DNA of 64,000 nt from positions 240,977 to 304,976 of the forward strand of contig JAHBVX010000010.1 in NCBI GenBank assembly GCA_019637295.1, given 5' to 3'. The position numbers were made by a program, and so were the translations under genes. This stretch comes from Polyangiaceae bacterium (GTDB taxonomy: Bacteria > Myxococcota_A > Polyangia > Polyangiales > Polyangiaceae). The notes under the pieces were generated by a model. It saw nothing but the letters and a program-made list of their open reading frames with translations, did no database searches and was not told the DNA's origin. This document shows positions 1 through 8,288 of the stretch, in pieces (the first letter of the stretch is position 1; each line of letters opens with the position of its first letter).

Positions 1-1
1 C

Positions 2-880
2 GTGCACCCCATCGAGCGGGTCGCCTTGCGCGGCGGCATGCGGGCGGACGGGTTGTCCTTCTCGACTCGGAACCATGAAGCCGTGGGGGGCGAGACGCGC
101 TCGAGCCAGGGTGTCCACCTCGGCAACAAGCTCACTCTGGATGTCGCCCTGCTCCCGGGCCTGAGCACCCAGGTCAGCTACGGAGAAGGCTTCCGCTCCC
201 CCCAAGCGCGCAGCCTGGCCAACGGCCAGACCACCCCCTTCACGCAGGTTTCCGCGGTGGAGGCGGGCGTGCGCTACCAGGACGGCAAACGTCTCCGAGC
301 GTCCCTCGCCGCCTTTCGCACGGGCCTCAGTGAGGACGTCGTGTTCGACGAGACGACGGCGCGCAACGAAGCCGTGCCCTCAACCCTGCGAATCGGCGGC
401 GTGGCGGACCTCGTCGCCGAACCCGTCACGTGGTTCACCTCCGCGTTGGGTGCGACCTACACCCAAGCTACGTTTCAGCAGGACGGTGGGCCGCGAGCGG
501 AGAAGGGCGCGTTGGTGCCCTTCGTCCCACAAATGGTCGTGCGCACGGATGTTGCGGTGCGTGGGGAGCTGGCCCACGTGGGCAGGCGCTCACTGCTCGG
601 CAAGGTGGGCGTTGGCACCAGCACCCTCTACCGCCGGCCGCTGCCCTTCGGTGAGTTCGGCGACGACGTCCTCTTGGTCGACGCGCAGGCCAGCGTGCGT
701 CTGAGAGAAGTGGAGCTGAAGCTCGAGTCCTTCAACGTGCTCGGTGCGCAGTGGAACGACGGCGAGTTCGTGTACGCGTCGAACTTCGAGCGGGCCGCCG
801 CGCCGTCGCTCCTACCGGCACGTCACTTGACCGCGGGCGCTCCGCGGACGGTGATGATGTCCTTGTGGGTATACCTATGA
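2..880 (+). CDS. TonB-dependent outer-membrane receptor, C-terminal part (5' truncated by window edge)
   Basis: This is the beta-barrel end of an outer-membrane TonB-dependent receptor, an active importer of metal chelates, vitamins or other scarce solutes. The reading frame is open from the first base, so the plug domain and the beginning lie outside the window. The visible 292 residues show alternating beta-strand composition, the GEGFRSPQ motif typical of the late barrel of such receptors, and a C-terminal strand ending in an aromatic-hydrophobic pattern (SLWVYL). The stop overlaps the start of the next lipoprotein gene (ATGA), so the receptor and the two following lipoproteins are probably one transcript. 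The substrate cannot be told from this part. Confidence 0.85.
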   Translation: MHPIERVALRGGMRADGLSFSTRNHEAVGGETRSSQGVHLGNKLTLDVALLPGLSTQVSYGEGFRSPQARSLANGQTTPFTQVSAVEAGVRYQDGKRLRASLAAFRTGLSEDVVFDETTARNEAVPSTLRIGGVADLVAEPVTWFTSALGATYTQATFQQDGGPRAEKGALVPFVPQMVVRTDVAVRGELAHVGRRSLLGKVGVGTSTLYRRPLPFGEFGDDVLLVDAQASVRLREVELKLESFNVLGAQWNDGEFVYASNFERAAAPSLLPARHLTAGAPRTVMMSLWVYL

Positions 881-1704
881 AGTCGCATCGAAGGATGACG
901 GAGCGCCGTTTGGGGCCACGGCCCGTCGCGCTACTCTGCTCACTGGGCTGCTTCCTGGGCAGTCCTGCCCTCTTGACCCTGCCGGGCTGCAGCAGCCAGA
1001 GCGACGCCACCAGCGGAAAGCGCGTGACGCTCGCCACGCAGTTCAGGTCCGTGGATGTCACCGCCGCGGGCTTCACGACGGGCGCGGGCTACGGCGTGGT
1101 GCTGACCCAGGCATTGCTGGCGACCGGGCCGCTGTACTACTTCCAAGGCGCGCCCATCGAGGCGCGAGGGCCCGCGCTGTCCGTAGTGAGGTCGGCCTTC
1201 GCGCACCCGGGTCACTATCAGCCCGGGGACAACAACGGCGAGATGCTGAGCGAGTGGTCCGTGGACTTGCTCGCCGGTCCTGCGGACTTCCCCGCCGGTC
1301 GAGGAGTGACGGGCCAGTATCGCTCGGCGACCTTCAGCTTCGGTCAAGGGAGCGCAGGCCCGGTCTCCTCCGCCCTCGACGGCCACGTCGTCTTGGTCGA
1401 GGGCAGCGCAACCGTCCTCGGTCAAGAGCGCCCCTTCGTCGCCTTCGCGGATGTCCAAGACCTGCTCGACGCCACCGGCAAGCTGGTCGTCGAGGGCTGC
1501 GCCTTCGAGGAAGCCGAGGTGCGCGCGAGCGGCACGGTCGTCGTCACCGTCAACCTGCCTCTATGGCTCGATCAAATCGACTTCGCCGCGGTGACGCTGG
1601 ACGCGTCCGGCACGGCGGTGCTCGAGCGTGGAACCTCCCCACACAAGGCGTTCATTCACGGACTACGCAAGGCGGCGGCCTACCGCTTCAGCTACGAGAA
1701 CTGA
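877..1704 (+). CDS. Lipoprotein of unknown function, partner of the TonB receptor
   Basis: The 275-residue protein begins at an ATG that overlaps the receptor stop. It has a basic N-terminus, a hydrophobic stretch and a lipobox (LPGC, Cys38), so it should be a lipid-anchored periplasmic or surface protein. A second Met at residue 7 is an alternative start. The mature part is beta-rich with no enzyme motif that I recognise. Its translational coupling to the TonB-dependent receptor suggests it helps capture or hand over the same ligand, as surface lipoproteins do in other receptor pairs; that role is inferred. Confidence 0.7.
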   Translation: MKSHRRMTERRLGPRPVALLCSLGCFLGSPALLTLPGCSSQSDATSGKRVTLATQFRSVDVTAAGFTTGAGYGVVLTQALLATGPLYYFQGAPIEARGPALSVVRSAFAHPGHYQPGDNNGEMLSEWSVDLLAGPADFPAGRGVTGQYRSATFSFGQGSAGPVSSALDGHVVLVEGSATVLGQERPFVAFADVQDLLDATGKLVVEGCAFEEAEVRASGTVVVTVNLPLWLDQIDFAAVTLDASGTAVLERGTSPHKAFIHGLRKAAAYRFSYEN

Positions 1705-1723
1705 CTCAGAGAGAGCCAACCCG

Positions 1724-2578
1724 ATGAACAGCAGATACTCTGGACTCGTTGCCTTGCTCCTGCTGCCTGCTTGCGGCTTCGATGACGATCCGGCCGGCAC
1801 TACCGGCAAGGCGGACTTGGCTTTCACCACCTACGGCGAGGAGTTCGTGGAGGACGGCATCCCCGCTGACGAGATCGAGGACGGTTGGGCGGCGAAGTTC
1901 GACAAGTTCCTGGTCGTGCTCGGCGACGTGCGCGTCGCGGACGACAAAGGCAATGAAGGGGCGCGGTTGAGTGCTCTGACGCTGTTCGACATGACCAAGC
2001 CCGGCCCCCACGCCGTCGGTACGGCGGCTGGCATCGGCGCCAAGCACTGGAACCGCGTCGGGTTTCGCATCCCCGCGGCGACTGCCGATACCACGCTTGG
2101 CTCCACGGCCACCCAGGCCGACCTCGACCTGATGAAGCAGGCCGGATACGCCGTATACGTCACGGGCAGCGCCACTCGGGGCAGCGACACGAAGACCTTC
2201 GCCTGGGGCTTCACGGAGAGCACTACCTATTCGGAATGCACCGCCGACATCGATGGCAAGGAAGAAGAAGGCGTCGTGCTCGCCAATGGAGCCAAGGTCA
2301 CCGCGGAGCTGACCATCCACGGTGATCACTTCTTCTACGACGACCTGTCCGCCGAGACTGCCGTACTGCGATTCGACGCCATCGCGTCTGCAGACACGAA
2401 TCAGGATGGTGCGGTGACCCTGGAGGAGCTGGCTGCGGTCAAGCTGTTCGACATTCCCGCGGGCTCGTATCAGACCGGCGCGGCGAACATCGACGACCTG
2501 CGTGGGTTCATCAGCGCGCTAGTCTCCACCCTGGGACACTTCCGGGGTGAGGGTCACTGCACCCCCACCGTGGAGTAA
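1724..2578 (+). CDS. Lipoprotein with an EF-hand-like calcium loop
   Basis: This 284-residue protein has a short signal ending in the lipobox LPAC (Cys17). I place the start at the ATG preceded by GAGAG rather than at a longer upstream frame that would run into the previous gene. A canonical 12-residue EF-hand loop lies near the C-terminus: D224, N226, D228, G229 and E235 occupy ligand positions 1, 3, 5, 6 and 12. The rest is unrecognised. It follows the receptor and the first lipoprotein by 19 bases and is probably co-transcribed. A calcium-binding or other divalent-metal role is plausible from the loop but not shown. Confidence 0.7.
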   Translation: MNSRYSGLVALLLLPACGFDDDPAGTTGKADLAFTTYGEEFVEDGIPADEIEDGWAAKFDKFLVVLGDVRVADDKGNEGARLSALTLFDMTKPGPHAVGTAAGIGAKHWNRVGFRIPAATADTTLGSTATQADLDLMKQAGYAVYVTGSATRGSDTKTFAWGFTESTTYSECTADIDGKEEEGVVLANGAKVTAELTIHGDHFFYDDLSAETAVLRFDAIASADTNQDGAVTLEELAAVKLFDIPAGSYQTGAANIDDLRGFISALVSTLGHFRGEGHCTPTVE

Positions 2579-2607
2579 AGTGCGTGGTCAGCGTCGATGA
2601 GTGACCG

Positions 2608-3279
2608 TCAGGCGAGCACAAGAGCGAGCTCCGCGCCGGCGTTCTGCTCCACCACGTCGCCGTGAGCCATGATCAAGCGAGCGATGTCCCAAGTGAGGAT
2701 GCGCGCGACGCTTGCGTCGAACGCGGCTCGGTCCTTGACCAACATGCCCCACATGCGGCTCTTGGCCAGCTGGCCGTTGGTGCCCATCAGGGACATCACC
2801 AGGCGCGTCATCAGACCCTCGGGGTGGAGCACGTTGAACACCAGGTCACTGGTGATCAGCGTCCCCGACGGCTGGTGAAAGAACACGACCTCGTTCATCT
2901 TGGGTGCGCCCTCTACCAAGACCTGAACGAGCTCGCCGTCGACCCCAGGCAGCGGGTCGCCCGAGAGAAGACCTGGTAGCGGCAGGTCCGGCCGCTTCTG
3001 CGCCAGGCCCGACGGCGCGAACAGCTTCGCGTCCGGGAACTGCGCGAGGGCGTGCCCCACGAACAGGTGGTGGTACAGGTTGGGCGCGATCACTAAGCGC
3101 ACCGGGCCGATGGCAGCGACCGCCGCCTGCGTCTCCGGAGCCATCCGGACCGGGGAGTGCAGCAGGACGTCGCCGGACGCGAGGCGGACCACGGTCATCC
3201 GCGTGTCGAGGCGCGCGCCGGCGGGGAGCTTCACGGGCGCGCTGACGTGCCAGATGTCCTGAGCGAGGGGAACGAGCAT
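2608..3279 (-). CDS. DUF4336 / metallo-beta-lactamase-like protein
   Basis: The protein belongs to the DUF4336 group, which has a metallo-beta-lactamase-like fold without the full HxHxDH metal signature. Here the conserved stretches are a HHLFVG segment, an EVVFFH segment and a late MAHGD. I chose the Met at residue 8 of the longest frame because GGAGG stands seven bases before it. The 223-residue product has no signal peptide, so it should be cytoplasmic. It is divergent from a MarR regulator with a palindrome in between, so MarR probably controls it. A clear paralogue lies at 21393-22061. The reaction is unknown. Confidence 0.75.
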   Translation of the reverse strand: MLVPLAQDIWHVSAPVKLPAGARLDTRMTVVRLASGDVLLHSPVRMAPETQAAVAAIGPVRLVIAPNLYHHLFVGHALAQFPDAKLFAPSGLAQKRPDLPLPGLLSGDPLPGVDGELVQVLVEGAPKMNEVVFFHQPSGTLITSDLVFNVLHPEGLMTRLVMSLMGTNGQLAKSRMWGMLVKDRAAFDASVARILTWDIARLIMAHGDVVEQNAGAELALVLA

Positions 3280-3310
3280 GGGCGAGACCTCCGGAGCCAT
3301 TGATAAACCA

Positions 3311-3330
3311 ACTTGACTACTTGGTCAAGT
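3311..3330. promoter_or_regulatory. MarR-type operator between divergent promoters
   Basis: A perfect inverted repeat, ACTTGAC-N6-GTCAAGT, lies between the two divergent genes. On the plus strand TTGACT (3313-3318) is 16 bases from TTTACT (3335-3340). On the minus strand TTGACC (3328-3323) is 16 bases from TTATCA (3306-3301). The palindrome therefore covers both -35 boxes, as expected for a repressor that shuts both promoters. Confidence 0.7.
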
Positions 3331-3347
3331 CTGCTTTACTAGCTGTG

Positions 3348-3833
3348 ATGGCCTCCCGCCGAGCCGCCGAGTCCCTGCAGCTCTTGGAGCAGACCAAGCA
3401 GGCCTCGACCCTGCAGCTATTATTCAAGTGCGCCCGCCTGGTGAACGACGTCGCGGTGTCCCGCGGAGCGCGCCGCGGCGCGCGGGTTCAGCTGCGCGCG
3501 GCCCACACCTGGCTCCTGCCCCACGTGGATCTCGACGGTACTCGCTCCACCGAGCTGGCGCGCCGCGTCGGCATCAGCAAGCAAGCCGTCGGGCAGCTGG
3601 TCGACGATCTGGTGCAGCTGCGCGTGCTCGAGCGGGTCGCGGACCCGAGCGACGGTCGCGCCAAGCTAGTCCGCTTCACGCCCCATGGCCGGCGCCAGAT
3701 CCACGCCGGACTGGCCCTGCTCGCGGAGCTCGGAGCGGAGCTCGAGAGCCACGTGGGCGGCAAGCGAATGAGCGCACTGCACGACGCGCTCGCGGCCATC
3801 CTGGAGGTGCTGGCGCGGTCCGACGTGCGCTGA
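3348..3833 (+). CDS. MarR-family transcriptional regulator
   Basis: This 161-residue winged-helix regulator carries the MarR core. A recognition-helix region (STELARRVGISKQAVGQLVD) is followed by a wing with the typical DPSDGRAKLVRFT sequence, and the flanking helices serve dimerisation. The open frame extends to 3300, but that would place the operator palindrome inside the gene. The ATG at 3348 sits about seven bases after a -10-like TTTACT and would give an almost leaderless message. It is divergent from a DUF4336 gene and most likely represses both it and itself. The inducing ligand is unknown. Confidence 0.88.
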   Translation: MASRRAAESLQLLEQTKQASTLQLLFKCARLVNDVAVSRGARRGARVQLRAAHTWLLPHVDLDGTRSTELARRVGISKQAVGQLVDDLVQLRVLERVADPSDGRAKLVRFTPHGRRQIHAGLALLAELGAELESHVGGKRMSALHDALAAILEVLARSDVR

Positions 3834-3874
3834 CGTCCTTGACGTGCTCCCGTGACGTGAGCGACGCTACCGCG

Positions 3875-4297
3875 ATGGCAACGAAGAAGACGACAAAGAA
3901 GGCTCAGAGCACCCCCAAGAAGCGGGGCGCCAAACGAACCGCTCGCGCTGCGGCGTCCAAGGCGCCCGCGAAGAAGACCAAGAAGAAGACCAAGAAGAAG
4001 GCGCGCAGCGCCGCCAAGCGAGTCGCTACCCGGGCCAAGAAGGTCGCGCGGCGCGTCGAGAAGGCCGCCAAGAAGGCCGTGCGTCGCGTCAAGAAGGTCG
4101 TCCGTCGCGTGAAGACGCGCGCCCGCAAGCTAGCCGCCGAGGCCACCGCGCCGGCACCGCTGCCCACCGAGATCGAGCCGCCGGGTCCTGGTGCCACGGG
4201 CAACTCCGGGCGCACGCGCGGAGCGTCGCGCGCCGGAACGAGCAGGCGCCCTCGGCGCGTCTCCCCGCGCGTCACCGGCGGCGTGAACCTGCGCTGA
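3875..4297 (+). CDS. Histone H1-like, Lys/Arg/Ala-rich DNA-binding protein
   Basis: The 140-residue product is almost all Lys, Arg, Ala and Thr in its first 90 residues, with repeated KKTKKK, AKKVARR and VRRVKK patterns that form a strongly basic helical tail like eukaryotic histone H1 C-termini and bacterial H1-like proteins. The end (after about residue 95) is Pro/Gly/Arg-rich and disordered. Such proteins bind DNA without sequence specificity and may compact the nucleoid. The start is the ATG 41 bases after the MarR gene. Just past the codons for the last residues the 11-base unit AACCTGCGCTG is duplicated around the stop. Function is inferred from composition only. Confidence 0.75.
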   Translation: MATKKTTKKAQSTPKKRGAKRTARAAASKAPAKKTKKKTKKKARSAAKRVATRAKKVARRVEKAAKKAVRRVKKVVRRVKTRARKLAAEATAPAPLPTEIEPPGPGATGNSGRTRGASRAGTSRRPRRVSPRVTGGVNLR

Positions 4298-4347
4298 ACC
4301 TGCGCTGAACCTGCCATCGGGGCCCGGTCCCCGCACGAGGCCTGGCC

Positions 4348-4983
4348 ATGACCGACGCCGTCATCTTCTATCACAACCCCATGTCGCGGGGCCGCATCGT
4401 GAGCTGGCTGCTGGAAGAGGTGGGTGCTCGGTACGAGGTTCACCTGCTCCGCTTCGACCGCGCCGAGCACAAGGCCCCGGAGTTCTTGGCGCTGAACCCC
4501 ATGGGCAAGCTGCCGGCCATCGTTCACCGCGGCGTCGTGGTCAGCGAGACCCCCGCCATCTGCGCGTATCTCGCGGACGCGTTTCCGGAGGCGGAGCTCG
4601 CCCCGCGCCTCGACGATCCACTCCGGGGCAGTTATCTGCGCTGGCTGTTCTTCGGCGCCGGCTGCCTGGAGTACGCGATCACCGACCGCATGTTCGAGCG
4701 CCCCGCGCCCACTCAACCCGGCACCCTCGGTTATGGAACGTTCGAGGCGGTGATGAACACGCTGGAGGCTGCCTTGTCCCCCGGCCCGTTCCTGCTCGGG
4801 GAGCGCTTCAGCGCCGCGGACGTGGTGCTCGGTTCTCAGATCGCGTGGGGTGTCTCCGCCGGAGCCGTGCCGCCGCTCCCGACGTTCAAGGCCTGGCAGG
4901 CGGCCTACAAGACGCGGCCCGCGTTCCTGCGGGCGGTGGCCAAGAACCGCGAGCTGATGGCGCAGCTCGGCTCGAGCGGCTAG
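4348..4983 (+). CDS. Glutathione S-transferase family protein
   Basis: The 211-residue protein has the two-domain GST layout. An N-terminal thioredoxin-like half has a PMSRGRIVSW segment at the glutathione site, NPMGKLPA with the cis-proline, and SETPAICAYLAD, which contacts the gamma-glutamyl group. The all-helical C-terminal half carries the N-capping-box region GERFSAADVVLG. It should conjugate or reduce electrophilic substrates with glutathione in the cytosol. The length matches the family. It is a single gene convergent with the pectinacetylesterase-like gene 15 bases away. Confidence 0.9.
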   Translation: MTDAVIFYHNPMSRGRIVSWLLEEVGARYEVHLLRFDRAEHKAPEFLALNPMGKLPAIVHRGVVVSETPAICAYLADAFPEAELAPRLDDPLRGSYLRWLFFGAGCLEYAITDRMFERPAPTQPGTLGYGTFEAVMNTLEAALSPGPFLLGERFSAADVVLGSQIAWGVSAGAVPPLPTFKAWQAAYKTRPAFLRAVAKNRELMAQLGSSG

Positions 4984-4998
4984 CTCCCTTACCCGCCG

Positions 4999-6177
4999 TC
5001 AGTCGCTACACCACTTGCAGGCGGCGTCTTGCGAAGTGCCAGCCAGGCACGCGCTGCAGAAGGCATCCTCGCTGCAAGCCGCACCCTGACAGGCGACGGT
5101 AGCGGGCGCCTCCGGGCCGCCGATGAAGCTCGAGAGCCAGTCCGTGTACTTGGTGCCCGCCGACTCACGGCCATAAAACAGGTCGTAGGGGTGCAGGCAG
5201 TGTACGGGCCCCGGTGACAAGTAGTAGCGGAAGTTGGGCGTGCCGGCGCTGATGTCCGCGAGAGACTGGAGCATCTTGGGCGACCAGTCCGCCTCTGCGC
5301 CGCCCATCGCCGTGTAGTAGCCGGTCTGATCCTTGTCGAAGGCCGTGGTCTGCTGGGCGAAGCGAGCGTTCGGGAAGTCGGCGGCGATCGCCGTGTAGAG
5401 CTCCACGATGTCGAGGGTCAGGATGTCCTTGCCCGCCAGGCCGGTCACGAACGTGGGTAGCTGCGCGTTCCAGCTCGGGAAGCTCTCCTTGAAGAAGGAC
5501 TCGCTCACGATGCCGCAGCCCGAGTCCGCGACGAGCCGGAGCTTCGCGTCCGGGTATTGCTTGGCGATGAACGCGGCGTGACCGATGGCCCCGTAGGCGC
5601 CGGCGCTGCAGCCGGTCACCAAGATCTCCTCTGGCTGGTAGCGCTCGTACACCCACGCCAGCACCGTCTGTGCGTTGGTGAAGCCGTTGTGCCGGATGGT
5701 GACGTCGGCCGAATACTCCACGGTGGCGTCGCCCCAGTGCACGTCCCCGGTGCAGTACGGAATGTGGATCAGCGTCCACCCTGCCACTGGGTTCGACGCG
5801 TCGTCGAGCTGGTAGATGCCCCGGTACTGCTTGCCCTCGAACCGCGCCTGCAGCTCGGCAGCGCTCGGCGCCTCGGCCGTGAAGATGGCGTCGGCGATCG
5901 AGCAGGTGAAGGCGTTCCAGCACGCACCGCCACCTTGGAAGTCGATCACCAGCTTCTTGGGGTCGCCTCCCGCCGCGGCGAAGCGGAAGGGTGTGCCCCG
6001 GGAGCAGATGGTGGGCGCACCGGGTTCGACAATCTCGAGCGTGCCCGGCGCCGGGATCGCGGGGCCGGCACCGCTGCCCCCGGAGCCACCCGAGCCCTCG
6101 GCGTCGTCGCTGCACCCCCCGGTGACGAGCGCGGTCAGGAGCACGAGGGTGGTGGCCAGTCGCGAAGGCAGGTGCAT
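4999..6177 (-). CDS. Pectinacetylesterase-like (Notum family) lipoprotein
   Basis: The 392-residue protein starts with a signal peptide ending in a lipobox (VTGGC, Cys22) and a short Gly/Ser linker. It then shows the pectinacetylesterase/Notum alpha/beta-hydrolase: an FQGGGACWN oxyanion-loop segment near residue 80, the nucleophile elbow GCSAGAYG with Ser191, and candidate catalytic histidines in PVHCLHP (326/329). Family members remove acyl esters from polysaccharides or, for Notum, from lipidated protein. The last 40 residues form a small Cys-rich tail with six cysteines. The protein should be lipid-anchored outside the cytoplasm. The true substrate is unknown. Confidence 0.85.
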   Translation of the reverse strand: MHLPSRLATTLVLLTALVTGGCSDDAEGSGGSGGSGAGPAIPAPGTLEIVEPGAPTICSRGTPFRFAAAGGDPKKLVIDFQGGGACWNAFTCSIADAIFTAEAPSAAELQARFEGKQYRGIYQLDDASNPVAGWTLIHIPYCTGDVHWGDATVEYSADVTIRHNGFTNAQTVLAWVYERYQPEEILVTGCSAGAYGAIGHAAFIAKQYPDAKLRLVADSGCGIVSESFFKESFPSWNAQLPTFVTGLAGKDILTLDIVELYTAIAADFPNARFAQQTTAFDKDQTGYYTAMGGAEADWSPKMLQSLADISAGTPNFRYYLSPGPVHCLHPYDLFYGRESAGTKYTDWLSSFIGGPEAPATVACQGAACSEDAFCSACLAGTSQDAACKWCSD

Positions 6178-6220
6178 GGCCCGAGCTTAGCGCGAACCGG
6201 CCCGCGTCGCGCGACGCAAC

Positions 6221-8101
6221 TCAGGAGGGGGCGCCGCCGGTGAGCGCGCCGCGCACCGCTCGCAGCAGCGACTGCGCGGCGAAGGGCTTGGGTAAGAAGT
6301 GCTCGTCCGGGCGTACGTTGGGCGCCGAGCCGCCATGGGTGGCGACGTAGCCGGAGGTGAACAGCACCCGCAGCTGGGGGCGGCGCTGGCTCAAGGCATC
6401 GGCGACCTGCCGGCCGTCCCCGTCCGGCAGACCCATGTCGGTGACCAGCAGATCGATCTCGCTCAAGGTCGAGTCGGTCACCTCGAGGGCCTCCCGTACG
6501 CAGGACGCCTCCAGGATCCGGTAGCCGTTGCGCTGCAGGATGCGCACCGCTGCCCGGCGCACGACGGCCTCGTCCTCGACCAGCAGCAGCTGCTCGGTGC
6601 CCTGCAGCAGAGTCGGCCCCGGAGGCGGCGTACTCGAGGCGAGCGCCGAGTCCGTCGCCGCGAGCGGGAGTAGGATCGAGAAGCGGGTGCCTTGTCCCGG
6701 CGCGCTGTCGACGCGAATACTGCCTCCGTTCTGCTGTACGATCCCGTACACGGTCGACAGCCCGAGGCCGGTGCCGTGCGCCTTGGTCGTGAAGAAGGGC
6801 TCGAACACGTGACTGCGCGTGGCTTCATCCATGCCACAGCCCGTGTCGGAGACGACGAGCTGCAGGAAGCCCTTGTCGCCGAGCAGTTGGCCCGCGGGAC
6901 GCGTGGCTACCTCGAGCGTCCCTCCATCCGGCATCGCGTCTCGGGCGTTGACCACCAGGTTCATGAGCACCTGCTCGAGGTGACCAGGGTCGACCAGCAC
7001 CTTGCCCGCGTTCCGTGCGAGGTCGAGGCGTACCGTCACACGCTCGCCGAGCAGCGTGCGGACCAGCGCCAGCGCGGAGCTCACCGCCTCGTTCACGTCC
7101 ACCGGACGAGCTCGGACGGGCTGCTGGCGGCTGAAGGTGAGCAGCTGCCGCGTGAGCTTGGCGCAGCGCTCGGTCATGCCGCGGATCTCGCGCAGATCTT
7201 CGCGCTGGCGATCCCCCGTGGTCGGATCCGCCAGCAGCAGATCCGTGAGGCTCATGACCACCGTGAGGTAGCTGTTGAAGTCGTGGGCGATCCCGCCGGC
7301 GAGCTGGCCGACGGCCTGGAGCTTCTCGGTGTTGCGCATGCCGGCCTCGAGCTCGGCGGTGCGCCGTCGGGCGCGATGGGCAGAGATGGCGAAGGCCAAC
7401 TCGGTGGCCAGCTGCGCCAGGAGGCGCGCGGCGCGCTCGTCGAAAGCGTTCTGCCGTCGCGAGCAGACGTTCAGCGTCCCGAGCGAGCCCTCGTCCCCCG
7501 GCAAGGGGAGGGAGATCACCGAGCCGAACTCCCGGCCGCGCTCTTCGTCGCGCCCCTGCTCATCGTGGAGGCGCACCCACGCCAGGTCGTAGCCACCCTC
7601 GTTCATCGCGATGCGGCACACCTCGACCAGCAGGTCCTCCTCGGTCTTGGCGTGGATCACCGCGTGGTTCGTCGCGCTGATCAGCCGCAGCTCCTGGTTG
7701 GCGCGCTTGAGGTGCTCTTCGGCCCTGACGCGGTCGGTGACGTCTCGGTCCACGCCGCGATAGCCGAGCAGCTTGCCCTCGGCGTCCAAGACGGGGACCG
7801 CCCGGGTCTCGAGCCACAGCAGTCGGCCGTCGCGGTGACGGTTGAGATTCACGAGGGACCGGAGCGGCATCGGGCGCTCGAGGTGCGGCTGGAACAGCTC
7901 TCGGACCCGCTCCGCTTCCTCGCGCGGCATGAAATCGAAGGGTGTCTTGCCCACCACCTCGCTGGGCGGATAGCCGAGCAGCTCCTGCACGCTCGGGCTC
8001 GCGTAGGTGTAGACCCCCGCCTCGTCGACCTCCCACAGCCAGTCGCTCGTGGTCTCGACTAGCGCACGGAAGTGCTCTTCTTCTGATGGGCGTTCCGCCA
8101 T
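6221..8101 (-). CDS. Hybrid sensor histidine kinase: PAS-GAF-HisKA-HATPase-REC
   Basis: The 626-residue soluble kinase has a PAS/PAC sensor (about 8-125), a GAF-like region (about 135-245) and a HisKA domain with the phospho-acceptor His273 in GGIAHDFN. The HATPase domain shows the N box (NARDAMPDGG), DTGCGMD and GTGLGLSTVYG, and the C-terminal receiver domain shows VEDE, TDMGLPDGD and the KPF lysine. No membrane segment is present, so it senses an internal signal. It is divergent from a sigma factor gene. Its receiver is attached, and no phosphotransfer (Hpt) domain is seen nearby; the REC of the adjacent NtrC-type regulator is a possible partner, which is an inference. Confidence 0.92.
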   Translation of the reverse strand: MAERPSEEEHFRALVETTSDWLWEVDEAGVYTYASPSVQELLGYPPSEVVGKTPFDFMPREEAERVRELFQPHLERPMPLRSLVNLNRHRDGRLLWLETRAVPVLDAEGKLLGYRGVDRDVTDRVRAEEHLKRANQELRLISATNHAVIHAKTEEDLLVEVCRIAMNEGGYDLAWVRLHDEQGRDEERGREFGSVISLPLPGDEGSLGTLNVCSRRQNAFDERAARLLAQLATELAFAISAHRARRRTAELEAGMRNTEKLQAVGQLAGGIAHDFNSYLTVVMSLTDLLLADPTTGDRQREDLREIRGMTERCAKLTRQLLTFSRQQPVRARPVDVNEAVSSALALVRTLLGERVTVRLDLARNAGKVLVDPGHLEQVLMNLVVNARDAMPDGGTLEVATRPAGQLLGDKGFLQLVVSDTGCGMDEATRSHVFEPFFTTKAHGTGLGLSTVYGIVQQNGGSIRVDSAPGQGTRFSILLPLAATDSALASSTPPPGPTLLQGTEQLLLVEDEAVVRRAAVRILQRNGYRILEASCVREALEVTDSTLSEIDLLVTDMGLPDGDGRQVADALSQRRPQLRVLFTSGYVATHGGSAPNVRPDEHFLPKPFAAQSLLRAVRGALTGGAPS

Positions 8102-8256
8102 GACTCAATCCGACGATCAACTCCTGAGTATGCCAGCTTCTGACGCAGCGTGGGATTCGGGTGCGGTTCGGGTCGAAACTACCCGCTCGGGTCAGTTTCA
8201 CCGCGGTCCGACCTCGGGGCCACGACAGAAAGCGGCACCACGGAGCTGAATACCTC

Positions 8257-8274
8257 GTGGCACGCGTCCTGCAA
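8257..8274 (+). promoter_or_regulatory. Sigma-54-type (-24/-12) promoter upstream of the sigma factor gene
   Basis: GTGGCACGCGTCCTGCAA keeps the invariant GG-N10-GC spacing (GG at 8259-8260, GC at 8271-8272) and the full TGGCACG of the -24 element. Only one base of the -12 TTGCA is changed. It lies just before the sigma factor start, and an NtrC-type activator is encoded on the other side of that gene. A very similar site occurs at 10520-10538. Confidence 0.65.
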
Positions 8275-8288
8275 ACTCGGTACGCACC

